64,000 nt of DNA from Elioraea thermophila (ex Habib et al. 2022). GTDB lineage: Bacteria > Pseudomonadota > Alphaproteobacteria > Acetobacterales > Acetobacteraceae. The stretch is taken from positions 434,001 through 498,000 of the forward strand of contig NZ_QMDI01000002.1 of the NCBI RefSeq assembly GCF_003336755.1, given 5' to 3'. The translations under genes were made by a program, and so were the position numbers. Below the pieces are notes generated by a model. That model was not told the DNA's origin and made no database searches. It saw only the letters and a program-made list of their open reading frames with translations. Shown piece after piece: positions 28,916 to 36,508 of this stretch (position 1 is its first letter; each line of letters begins with the position of its first letter).

Positions 28916-29656
28916 TCACAGGCACAAACCACCATCCACGCCGATCACCTGGCCGGTGACGTAGGACGCCTCGCGCGACAGCAGGAAGGCGATCACCGCC
29001 GCCACCTCGTCGGGCTCGCCCTTGCGGCCCATCGGGATCTCGATCTCCACCGGCTGGCCGGGCGGCAGGGCGGAAGGAACGCGCTGGTCCTTGCGGATGA
29101 AGCCCGGCACCACCGCGTTGGCGGTTGCCCCGCGCGGGGCAAGGGCGACGGCGAGCGAGCGGACGAGCGCCTCGAGCGCCGCCTTGGCGGCGGCCGAGGC
29201 CGGGAATTGCGGCAGGCGCGGCCGCATCGCATGCGCGACGAAGGACCCGATCGCGACCACCCGCCCGCCCTCGCCGAGCAGCGGCAGCGCCGCCTCGGCC
29301 AGGGCGGCGAAGGCGCGCGCGATCGGCGAGAAGGAGGCGTCGAGCCGGGCGGGCGCGAGCGCGCCCCACGGGGTCGGGTCGGCGAACCCTGCGTTCGCGA
29401 CCACCCCATCGAGACGGCCGAAGCGGTCGCGGCAGGCGCGGATCAGCGCCGGCGCGATGGTCGGGTCGGCGAGGTCACCGAGCATCGTCTCGACCCGGGC
29501 ACCGGCCGTCTCGGCCGCAGCGGCCACCCGGCGCAGCCGCTCCGCGCTGGCCCGGGTGTGCAGGAGGAGAGCCACGCCCGGGCGGGCGATGCGGAGCGCG
29601 GTCGCCGCCCCGATGCCGCTCGCCGCCCCGGTGATCACGATCGCGCGCTCGATCAT
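28916..29656 (-). CDS. SDR-family protein lacking the catalytic tyrosine
   Basis: A 246-residue short-chain dehydrogenase/reductase. The NAD(P) loop is VITGAASGIGAATAL (TGxxxGxG), NAG is at residues 88-90, the catalytic Ser is in AIGSF (Ser138), and the C-terminal YVTGQVIGVDGGLCL is typical. The active-site YxxxK motif reads SAAAK: Lys158 is kept but position 154 is Ser (codon TCG) instead of Tyr, and no other Tyr lies near. Without Tyr the usual proton relay is missing, so it may be inactive as an oxidoreductase or use another mechanism. It is the first gene of the long leftward block and lies 124 bp from the divergent phosphoesterase gene. Confidence 0.88.
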   Translation of the reverse strand: MIERAIVITGAASGIGAATALRIARPGVALLLHTRASAERLRRVAAAAETAGARVETMLGDLADPTIAPALIRACRDRFGRLDGVVANAGFADPTPWGALAPARLDASFSPIARAFAALAEAALPLLGEGGRVVAIGSFVAHAMRPRLPQFPASAAAKAALEALVRSLAVALAPRGATANAVVPGFIRKDQRVPSALPPGQPVEIEIPMGRKGEPDEVAAVIAFLLSREASYVTGQVIGVDGGLCL

Positions 29657-29780
29657 CGCGCCGAGGCTAGGCCGGGAGGCGGGACAGCGGTAGCGGGGCA
29701 GGCGCGGCGGCGTGATCGCCGCCCCCGCTTCCGCATCGCCCCCACCCTGCTATACCGCGGGCGACCTTGGAGGCCGGTCC

Positions 29781-30605
29781 ATGTTCAGCGTCGTGCAGGT
29801 ATCGGACAGCCACGTTTCGCCACGCATTCCGCGCTTCAACGCGAACTGGGAGGCGGCGGTGGCGGCGGTGAACCGGCTTTCGCCCGATCTCGTCGTGCAT
29901 ACGGGCGACGCGACGCTGGACGGGGCCGACTCGGAGGAGGACTGCGCCTTCGCCGCCCGTGGCCTCGCCGCGATCGCGTCCCCCGTGCGGGTGGTGCCCG
30001 GCAACCATGACGTCGGCGACGGAGGCTCGCGCTGCCAGCCGGCCACACAGGACCGCTTGGCGCGATTCGAGCGCCATTTCGGCCCCGCACTGTGGACGGA
30101 GGATCGGCCGGGATGGCGGCTGATCGGGCTGAACAGCCAGGCGATGGGAGCAGGCGACGGGCTCGATCGCGGGGTCGCGGAGGCCGTCGGGGAGGCCCTG
30201 CGGAGCCTCGGCGACCGCCGGCTTGCGGTGTTCCTGCACAAACCGGCGCTGATCGAAGCGTTGGAGGAGGGCGAGGTCGGCTATTGGGCGGTGCCGCCCG
30301 CGGCGCGCGGCCCGCTCGCTCTTTTGCTCACCCATCCTGCGCTGCGCCTCGTCGCCTCGGGACATCTGCACGTCGCGCGGCTCGCTGCCCACGGCCCTGC
30401 CACCCTCGCCTGGTGCCCGGCGACCGGGTTCCTGGTCGGCGAGAAGCTCCTGCCCGATCCGCGGGGCGGGGCCCGCCAGCTCGGCCTGATGCGGCACGTG
30501 TTCCGCGACGACGAGGTCGAGACAGAAATCCTTCCCATTCCCGAGGCGGAACCGATCGAGATCGATTCCTTCGTCGACGAGGTCTATCCGCCCGAGCGCG
30601 GCTGA
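29781..30605 (+). CDS. Calcineurin-like metallophosphoesterase (CpdA-like)
   Basis: A 274-residue dinuclear metal phosphoesterase. The metal motifs appear in order: QVSDSHVSP (D-x-H), LVVHTGDATLDG (GD), VRVVPGNHDVGD (GNHD), a histidine in FLHKPAL and SGHLHVARL (GHLH). The order matches class III cyclic nucleotide phosphodiesterases such as CpdA. Substrate could be cAMP or another phosphoester. The ribosome site (ttggagg) sits 8 bp before ATG 29781. It is followed at 7 bp by a gtrA-like gene, so the unit continues into polysaccharide genes. Confidence 0.85.
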   Translation: MFSVVQVSDSHVSPRIPRFNANWEAAVAAVNRLSPDLVVHTGDATLDGADSEEDCAFAARGLAAIASPVRVVPGNHDVGDGGSRCQPATQDRLARFERHFGPALWTEDRPGWRLIGLNSQAMGAGDGLDRGVAEAVGEALRSLGDRRLAVFLHKPALIEALEEGEVGYWAVPPAARGPLALLLTHPALRLVASGHLHVARLAAHGPATLAWCPATGFLVGEKLLPDPRGGARQLGLMRHVFRDDEVETEILPIPEAEPIEIDSFVDEVYPPERG

Positions 30606-30612
30606 GGCGAAC

Positions 30613-31068
30613 GTGCCCCCGAGCCCGCCCTCACCCGCCGCGCCGACCGAGGGCGTCCCCGCCCCGCTGCCGCTCGCTTCGCAGATGCTGCGCTTCGGCG
30701 TCATCGGCAGCCTCGGCTTCCTGGTCGATACGGCGACCGTGTACGCGGTGCATTTCGGCTTGGGTCTCGGGCTCTACGTCGCCGGGGTGCTCGGCTTCCT
30801 GGTCGCCGCCACCTTCACCTGGGCGATGAACCGGCGCTTCACCTTTCCCGAGGCGGAAGGGCAGGCGCGCGGGCGGCAATGGGCGCGCTTCGTCGCCACG
30901 CAGACGCTCGGCTTCCTGGTCAACCGCGGCACCTATGCCGGGCTGATCGCCTTCGTTGCCCTGGCGCGCGAACACCCCGTGCTGGCGGTCGCCGCCGGGT
31001 CGCTCGCCGGCATGGTGCTGAACTTCATCACCGCCCGCACCATCGCCTTCCGCGCGGGGCGCGCATGA
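30613..31068 (+). CDS. GtrA family membrane protein
   Basis: A 151-residue protein with four predicted membrane helices. It begins LRFGVIGSLGFLVDTATVYAVHF and contains FTWAMNRRFTFPE, the signature of GtrA (PF04138), and ends NFITARTIAFRAGRA. GtrA-like proteins are thought to flip or transfer lipid-linked sugars such as undecaprenyl-phosphate-glucose. The start is GTG at 30613, with a proline-rich N-terminus. Its stop overlaps the glycosyltransferase start by 4 bp (ATGA). Together they look like a GtrA-GtrB-like pair for decorating a surface glycan. Confidence 0.88.
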   Translation: MPPSPPSPAAPTEGVPAPLPLASQMLRFGVIGSLGFLVDTATVYAVHFGLGLGLYVAGVLGFLVAATFTWAMNRRFTFPEAEGQARGRQWARFVATQTLGFLVNRGTYAGLIAFVALAREHPVLAVAAGSLAGMVLNFITARTIAFRAGRA

Positions 31069-32048
31069 CGGCTCCCCGCGCGCTGCTCACGAGCGACGTC
31101 ACGAGCCCCCCACGCATTGCCGTCCTCATCCCGTGCTTCAACGAGGCGGCGGCCATCGCCACCGTGGTGCGGGATTTCCGCGCCGCGCTGCCGGGGGCAA
31201 CCGTCTACGTCTACGACAACAACTCGACCGACGGCACGGCGGAGGTCGCCCGCGCCGCCGGCGCGGTGGTGCGCCGCGAGCCCCTGCAGGGCAAGGGCAA
31301 CGTCATCCGTCGCATGTTCGCCGACGTCGAGGCGGACTTCTACGTGCTGGTCGACGGCGATGCGACCTACGACGCCGCTTCCGCCCCGGCGATGCTCGAA
31401 CTCGCGCGCACGGAGGGGCTCGACATGGTCACCGGCGTGAGGGTGGCGGAAGGAGGGGGCGCCTATCGGCGCGGCCACCGCTTCGGCAACCGCGTGCTCA
31501 CGGGCCTCGTGTCTCTCGTGTTCGGCAATCGCGTCAGCGACATGCTGTCGGGCTACCGCGTGTTCTCGCGCCGCTTCGTCAAGAGCTTTCCCGCACTTGC
31601 GTCCGGCTTCGAGACCGAAACGGAGTTCACGGTGCACGCGCTCGAACTCGCGATGCCGATCGGCGAGCTGCCGGTGCGCTACCGCGAACGCCCTGCCGGC
31701 ACGGCAAGCAAATTGAACACGATCCGCGACGGTGTGCGCATCCTGCGCACCATCCTCCAGCTCGTGAAGGAGGAGCGACCTCTGCCCTTCTTCTCGATCG
31801 CCGCCGCGCTCTTGTTCCTCATCGGGCTTGCGCTGTTCTGGCCCGTGCTGCTGACCTATCTCGAGACGGGGCTGGTGCCGCGGCTGCCCACCGCCATCCT
31901 GTCGCTCGGCCTCGTGCTGCTCTCCTTCCTTTCGCTTGCCTGCGGGCTGATCCTCGACACCGTGACGCGCGGGCGGCAGGAAGCAAAGCGCATCGCCTAT
32001 CTCGCCATCCCGGGCCCGCTCGCCGCGGCCGAGGCGCGCGACCCGTAG
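31065..32048 (+). CDS. Family 2 glycosyltransferase with C-terminal membrane helices (GtrB/DPM1-like)
   Basis: A 327-residue membrane glycosyltransferase. The GT-A catalytic domain shows IAVLIPCFNEAAAIATVV, VYVYDNNSTDGTAEVA, GKGNVIRRMF and the metal-binding VLVDGDATYD (DxD-type), then SGYRVFSRRFVKSFP. Two hydrophobic segments near the C-terminus (FFSIAAALLFLIGLALFW and the following one) anchor it. It probably loads a sugar onto polyprenyl phosphate for the GtrA partner. Its last 52 bp overlap the convergent galE 3' end. Confidence 0.9.
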   Translation: MTAPRALLTSDVTSPPRIAVLIPCFNEAAAIATVVRDFRAALPGATVYVYDNNSTDGTAEVARAAGAVVRREPLQGKGNVIRRMFADVEADFYVLVDGDATYDAASAPAMLELARTEGLDMVTGVRVAEGGGAYRRGHRFGNRVLTGLVSLVFGNRVSDMLSGYRVFSRRFVKSFPALASGFETETEFTVHALELAMPIGELPVRYRERPAGTASKLNTIRDGVRILRTILQLVKEERPLPFFSIAAALLFLIGLALFWPVLLTYLETGLVPRLPTAILSLGLVLLSFLSLACGLILDTVTRGRQEAKRIAYLAIPGPLAAAEARDP

Positions 32049-33025
32049 CCGTCCGGGTTCGCCTGCCGCCAGGCCCAGGCGTGCGCGATGATGGTGTCGA
32101 GGTCCGGGAAGCGCGGTGTCCAGCCGAGTTCCCGCCTGATCCGGTCCGACGAGGCGACGAGCGCGGGCGGATCCCCCGGCCGGCGAGGGCCGATCACGTG
32201 CGGCACCTTCCGCCCCGTCACTCGTTCCGCCGCCGCGATCACCTCGCGCACCGAATGCCCCTGCCCGTTGCCGAGATTGTAGCGCACGCTGCGCTCCCGG
32301 ATCGCCTCCAGCGCAAGCAGATGCGCGGTTGCGAGATCGGCGACGTGGATGTAGTCGCGGATGCAGGTGCCGTCGGGCGTGTCGTAATCGTCGCCGAACA
32401 CGGTGAGCGGCGGGCGGCGCCCCGCCACCGCGTCGAGCACGAGGGGAATGAGGTGCGTCTCCGGCCGATGATCCTCGCCAAGCCTGCCTTCGGGGTCGGC
32501 GCCGGCGGCGTTGAAGTAGCGGAGCGAGGCCGATTTCAGCCCGTGGATCCGTTCGGCCCACAGAAGGGCGCGCTCGAGCCAGGCCTTGCTCTCGCCGTAG
32601 GGAGAGCCGGGGTCGATCGGCTCGTCCTCGTCGATCGGGATTCGTCTGGGGTTGCCGAACAGTGCGGCGGTCGAGGAGAGGACGAACCGAGTCACGCCGT
32701 GCGCGACCGCGGCCTCGATGAGCGCGAGCCCGACGCGCGCGTTCTCGGCCATGTAGCGGTAGGGCTCGCGCATCGAGTCGCCGACGAGGGAGAGGGCAGC
32801 GAAATGCAGCACGCCATCGATCGGGCCGAGGGCGAAGACACGGCGCAGAGCCTCCGGATCGTCCGCCCGGCCGCGCACCAGCACGGCGGCTTCGGGAACC
32901 GCGGCGGCATGCCCGGTCGAAAGGTCGTCGAGCACGATGACCCGATGCCCGCGCGCGAGCAGGGCCAGCACGCAATGGGAGCCGACGAAGCCGGCGCCGC
33001 CGGTGACGAGGAACGTTTCTGCCAT
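31997..33025 (-). CDS. galE: UDP-glucose 4-epimerase
   Basis: A 342-residue NAD-dependent epimerase interconverting UDP-glucose and UDP-galactose. The Rossmann start is FLVTGGAGFVGSHCVLALL, then DDLSTGH, HFAALSLVGDSM, the catalytic SSTAALFG and YGESK (YxxxK), and RYFNAAGAD, which is characteristic of GalE. It likely supplies UDP-sugars for surface polysaccharides made with the adjacent glycosyltransferase. The gene is convergent with the glycosyltransferase and overlaps it by 52 bp at the 3' ends. Confidence 0.94.
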   Translation of the reverse strand: MAETFLVTGGAGFVGSHCVLALLARGHRVIVLDDLSTGHAAAVPEAAVLVRGRADDPEALRRVFALGPIDGVLHFAALSLVGDSMREPYRYMAENARVGLALIEAAVAHGVTRFVLSSTAALFGNPRRIPIDEDEPIDPGSPYGESKAWLERALLWAERIHGLKSASLRYFNAAGADPEGRLGEDHRPETHLIPLVLDAVAGRRPPLTVFGDDYDTPDGTCIRDYIHVADLATAHLLALEAIRERSVRYNLGNGQGHSVREVIAAAERVTGRKVPHVIGPRRPGDPPALVASSDRIRRELGWTPRFPDLDTIIAHAWAWRQANPDGYGSRASAAASGPGMAR

Positions 33026-33055
33026 GGTTCGGTTCGCTCTCGTTGCGAGGAAGCA

Positions 33056-33598
33056 TCACCACCGACGCCTCGGGCCGGTGTCGAGATGCACGAACGGGCT
33101 CGCCCCGCGATAGAGACCGACCCCGCCGCGACCGAGCTGCCGCGCGGCGCCGACGAGGCCGAGCGGGTGCAGGCCGGGACGACGGATATCGATCGCGCGA
33201 CCCTCCGTATGCAGGCTCGTTTCCGCCGCCCGCCCCCAACGCGCGGCGAGTTCGGCCTGGGTGGCCGGCGTACGGTAGGCGGAAATGACCTCGAAGCCCC
33301 GGCCCGGGATGCGCCGATCGAGCAGCCAAAGCGTGTCGAGAAGGGCGGGGTCGATCGGATGCGCCTGGTCCGCGCGATGATCCCTCAGCAGCCAGGCGAG
33401 GCGGGCGGCGGCGGCCGGATCGTGCTCTGCCCCCCAGGCATAGACTCCTTCGAAGCGTTCGCCGGTGTTGAGGTTGAAGAGGGCAAGGCGCCTCGGCTCC
33501 CCGCCAGCGAAGGCGGGAGCCGCGAGAGACGCGGCGACGGGTGCCACCAGCAGCAGCCGGCGTGGCAGAGGCGCGCAACAGGGACAGGCCTCGGACAT
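33056..33598 (-). CDS. DUF882 / YcbK-like M15 family protein
   Basis: A 180-residue exported protein. The N-terminus has PRRLLLVAPVAASLAAPAFA, a signal sequence with two arginines. The mature part carries RRLALFNLNTGERFEGVY, the family's LFNLHTGE block, then FEVISAYRT, SLHTEGRAIDIRRPG (metal His and Asp) and FVHLDTGPRR. These are the zinc ligands of the peptidase M15 / DUF882 fold, as in E. coli MepK (YcbK), a murein endopeptidase. It probably trims peptidoglycan cross-links. The start at 33598 excludes a longer frame that would bury the signal peptide. A 212 bp region separates it from the divergent ABC operon. Confidence 0.85.
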   Translation of the reverse strand: MSEACPCCAPLPRRLLLVAPVAASLAAPAFAGGEPRRLALFNLNTGERFEGVYAWGAEHDPAAAARLAWLLRDHRADQAHPIDPALLDTLWLLDRRIPGRGFEVISAYRTPATQAELAARWGRAAETSLHTEGRAIDIRRPGLHPLGLVGAARQLGRGGVGLYRGASPFVHLDTGPRRRW

Positions 33599-33726
33599 GG
33601 CGGCGCGACCCTGCGACGCGCCGCTGACGGGGGCAAGAGTGCCGAAAGGGGCGGCATCCTGCCTCTCCGGCGGGCAGGGCGGCAGGACGCGGTTCAGATT
33701 GGCGTGACCTCTCGCGCGCATGACCG

Positions 33727-33755
33727 TTGCATCCCATTTGCATGCTGCGGAATGG
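33727..33755. promoter_or_regulatory. Operator-like repeat upstream of the NMT1-type ABC operon
   Basis: Two TTGCAT direct repeats (33727-33732 and 33738-33743) spaced 11 bp start-to-start, about one helical turn. They overlap an inverted pair CCATT (33734-33738) and AATGG (33751-33755). It lies 56 bp before the start of the binding-protein gene. Such an arrangement could be a regulator site; no regulator gene is adjacent. Confidence 0.3.
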
Positions 33756-33810
33756 TTAAGCGCGCGCGAACGAGCGGCGCGGAATCTTAGCGGGAACGGG
33801 AGACGAAGCG

Positions 33811-34827
33811 ATGACGATGATGAAGTGGCGAATCGATCGGCGGCGCGCCCTCGGCCTCATCGGCGGCGCCGCCTTGGTTCCGGTGCCCGGCGCGCGCGTC
33901 AACGCCCAGGTGCTCGACAAGGTGTCGTTCCAGACCAACTGGCGCGCCCAGGCCGAGCATGGCGGCTACTACCAGGCGGTCGCGGCCGGCATCTATCGCC
34001 GCTACGGCATCGACTGCGACCTGCGCATGGGCGGGCCGCAGCAGAACCCCGGCCAGCTCCTGGTCGCCGGCCGCGTCGACATGATCATGTCCGGCGGCTT
34101 CTCGGCGCTGAACTACGTGCGCGAGGGCCTGCCCTTCCTGTGCATCGCCGCCATCATGCAGAAGGATCCGCAGATCCTGATGACGCACGAGGGCAACGGC
34201 ATCAACAGTTTCGAGGACATGCGCGGCCGGCCGATCCTGGTCGGCGCCGTAGGGCGCGTGACCTACTGGCCCTTCCTGCGCACCAAGTTCGGCTTCACCG
34301 ACGACCAGATCCGTCCCTACACCTTCAATCTCGCGCCGTTCCTGCAGGACAGGATGGCCATCCAGCAGGGCTTCCTCTCCTCCGAACCCTACGCCGCGCG
34401 CCAAGCGGGAGCCAACCCGAAGGTGTTCCTGATCGCCGATGCCGGCTTCGAGAACTACCAGACCACGATCGACGTCTCCCGGCGCATGATCACCGAGAAG
34501 CGGGATCTCGTGCAGCGCTTCGTCAACGCCACCATCGAGGGCTGGTCGCAGTACATGCGTCGCCAGGACATCGAGGCGGCGAACCGCCTCATCATGCGCG
34601 ACAATCCCGAAATGACGCAGGACAAGATCGACTACGCGATCGATGCGATGAACCGCCACGGCATCGTCCTCTCCGGCGACGCCGAACGCCTCGGCATCGG
34701 GGCAATGACGGACGAGCGCTGGGAGCGCTTCTACACCACGATGGCGAACGCCGGCGTCTATCCGCAAGGCATGCCGTTCCGCAACGCCTACACGCTCGAG
34801 TTCGTCAACAAGCGGGTCGGCCTCTGA
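33811..34827 (+). CDS. NMT1/THI5-like ABC transporter binding protein
   Basis: A 338-residue periplasmic receptor. The N-terminus has RRRALGLIGGAALVPVPGA, a twin-arginine type signal. The mature region begins DKVSFQTNWRAQAEHGGYYQAVAAGIYRRYGID, the typical NMT1/SsuA opening, followed by GPQQNPGQLLVAGRVDMIMSGG. NMT1-type proteins bind pyrimidine-like precursors, aminopyrimidines, taurine or similar small molecules. With the downstream ATPase, permease and cytosine-deaminase-like enzyme, a nucleobase or pyrimidine ligand is the best inference. Its stop overlaps the start region of the ATPase gene. Confidence 0.9.
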   Translation: MTMMKWRIDRRRALGLIGGAALVPVPGARVNAQVLDKVSFQTNWRAQAEHGGYYQAVAAGIYRRYGIDCDLRMGGPQQNPGQLLVAGRVDMIMSGGFSALNYVREGLPFLCIAAIMQKDPQILMTHEGNGINSFEDMRGRPILVGAVGRVTYWPFLRTKFGFTDDQIRPYTFNLAPFLQDRMAIQQGFLSSEPYAARQAGANPKVFLIADAGFENYQTTIDVSRRMITEKRDLVQRFVNATIEGWSQYMRRQDIEAANRLIMRDNPEMTQDKIDYAIDAMNRHGIVLSGDAERLGIGAMTDERWERFYTTMANAGVYPQGMPFRNAYTLEFVNKRVGL

Positions 34828-35639
34828 GCACGACGACGACAGCGCCTGCGGCGGAGTGGGCGGCGCCGACACGCCGCCCGCTCGTCCGGCTGCGCGGGGT
34901 GGAGAAACGGTTCGCCAACGGCACGCTCGCGCTCCGCGGTGTCGATCTCGACATCGGACGCGGCGATTTCCTCTCCCTCCTCGGTCCTTCCGGCTGCGGC
35001 AAATCGACCTTGCTCCGCATCCTCGCCGGGCTGATCGCGCCCTCGGCCGGCTCGCTGGATTGGCCGACTGCGCCCTACGACGCGCGCGGGGCGGCGCAAC
35101 CGAAACTCGGCTTCGTCTTCCAGGAGCCGACGCTGATGCCGTGGGCGACGGCGCTCGCCAACGTCGCGCTCCCGTTGCGGCTCGAAGGCATGCCGCGCGC
35201 CGAGCGGGAGGATCGCGCCGCCTCCGCTCTTGCTCGGGTCGGGCTTGCCGGGTTCGAGAAGGCCTATCCGCGCGCGCTGTCGGGCGGCATGAAGATGCGC
35301 GTCTCCATCGCCCGCGCCCTCGTCACCAGCCCCGACATCCTGCTGATGGACGAACCGTTCGCGGCACTGGACGAGATCACCCGCTTCCGCCTCAACAACG
35401 ACCTGCTCACCATCTGGCAGGAGGCCCGCTTCACCGTGGTCTTCGTCACCCACTCCGTGTTCGAGAGCGTCTATCTCTCCGAACGCGTGGTCGTCATGGC
35501 CGCGCGTCCCGGCCGCGTGGTGCGCGAGATCGCGATCGCCGCACCCTACCCGCGCGATGAGGCTTTCCGCACCTCGGCCGAGTACGCAGCACTCTGCCGC
35601 ACGGTCAGCCTCGGCCTCGGCGAGGCGATCGCGGCATGA
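34824..35639 (+). CDS. ABC transporter ATPase (SsuB/TauB/ThiZ-like), probable CTG start
   Basis: A 271-residue ATPase if read from 34824. Motifs: Walker A LGPSGCGKSTLLRILAGL, Q loop FVFQEPTLMPW (typical of SsuB/TauB), signature LSGGMKMRVSIARAL, Walker B ILLMDEPFAALDE, H loop VFVTHSV. No ATG, GTG or TTG lies near the expected N-terminus. The CTG at 34824 overlaps the upstream TGA as CTGA, exactly like the ATGA and TTGA couplings elsewhere in the window. A GTG within GVEKRF would remove the first beta strand. I therefore prefer CTG, with coupling; the 5' end is the uncertain part. Confidence 0.85.
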   Translation: MSTTTTAPAAEWAAPTRRPLVRLRGVEKRFANGTLALRGVDLDIGRGDFLSLLGPSGCGKSTLLRILAGLIAPSAGSLDWPTAPYDARGAAQPKLGFVFQEPTLMPWATALANVALPLRLEGMPRAEREDRAASALARVGLAGFEKAYPRALSGGMKMRVSIARALVTSPDILLMDEPFAALDEITRFRLNNDLLTIWQEARFTVVFVTHSVFESVYLSERVVVMAARPGRVVREIAIAAPYPRDEAFRTSAEYAALCRTVSLGLGEAIAA

Positions 35640-36502
35640 GCGAGGCGATCGCGCTGCCTCGGCTCGAGGAGGAGGAGGCTCGGCCGCGCCCGGCGGTACG
35701 ACGGGTGCTGGGCCTGCCGCGTGACGCCTGGCCGCGCATCCTGATGCCGCTCCTGATCGGCATCGCCTCGCTCGCGGCCTGGGAGATCGCGGTGAGGGTG
35801 AACGAGGTGCCGCCCTGGATCGTACCCGCGCCCTCCGTCATTTGGGCCACGCTTCTGCGCGATTGGCACACGCTTTCCGTCTCGCTCTGGATCACGCTGC
35901 AGATCACCTTCGCCGCCCTCGCCGTCGCTGCCGGCCTCGGCCTCGCTCTCGCCATCCTGTTCGCGCAGTCGAAGTGGATCGAACTCAGCCTCTTTCCTTA
36001 CGCGGTGGTGCTGCAGGTCACGCCGATCGTCGCCATCGCGCCCTTGATCATCATCTGGGTCGACGATGTCCGGCTTGCCCTCCTCATCTGCGCCTGGATC
36101 GTCGCTTTCTTCCCCATCCTTTCCAACACCACGCTCGGGCTGAATTCGGCCGATCACAACCTGCGCGACCTGTTCCGTCTCTATCGCGCCTCTCGCCTGC
36201 AGGAGCTCTTCTATCTTCGCCTGCCGGCGGCGATGCCGCTCTTCCTCGCCGGGCTTCGCATCTCGGGTGGGCTTGCGCTGATCGGCGCCATTGTCGCCGA
36301 ATTCGTCGCCGGCACCGGCGGGCGGGCGTCGGGGCTCGCTTACCGCATCCTCGAGGCCGGCTACCAGTTGCAGATCCCGCGCATGTTCGCCGCCCTGTTC
36401 CTCATCTGCGTGACGGGGATCGTGATCTTCCTCGTCCTCGGCCTCGTCCAGCACCTGCTTCTTCGCCACTGGCACGAGAGCGCCATTCGCCGCGAAGGCT
36501 GA
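35636..36502 (+). CDS. ABC transporter permease (SsuC/TauC-like)
   Basis: A 288-residue permease with six membrane segments. After a cytoplasmic N-terminal stretch the core begins RILMPLLIGIASLAAWEIAVRVNEVPPWIVPAPS, a common SsuC/TauC-like opening, and PTIxxAPL-like VTPIVAIAPLIIIW follows. The EAA loop is LFRLYRASRLQELFYLRLPAAMPLFLAGLR. It forms the membrane channel for the NMT1-type importer. Its ATG overlaps the ATPase stop by 4 bp, and the amidohydrolase gene starts 6 bp after it. Confidence 0.92.
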   Translation: MSEAIALPRLEEEEARPRPAVRRVLGLPRDAWPRILMPLLIGIASLAAWEIAVRVNEVPPWIVPAPSVIWATLLRDWHTLSVSLWITLQITFAALAVAAGLGLALAILFAQSKWIELSLFPYAVVLQVTPIVAIAPLIIIWVDDVRLALLICAWIVAFFPILSNTTLGLNSADHNLRDLFRLYRASRLQELFYLRLPAAMPLFLAGLRISGGLALIGAIVAEFVAGTGGRASGLAYRILEAGYQLQIPRMFAALFLICVTGIVIFLVLGLVQHLLLRHWHESAIRREG

Positions 36503-36508
36503 CCTGCG

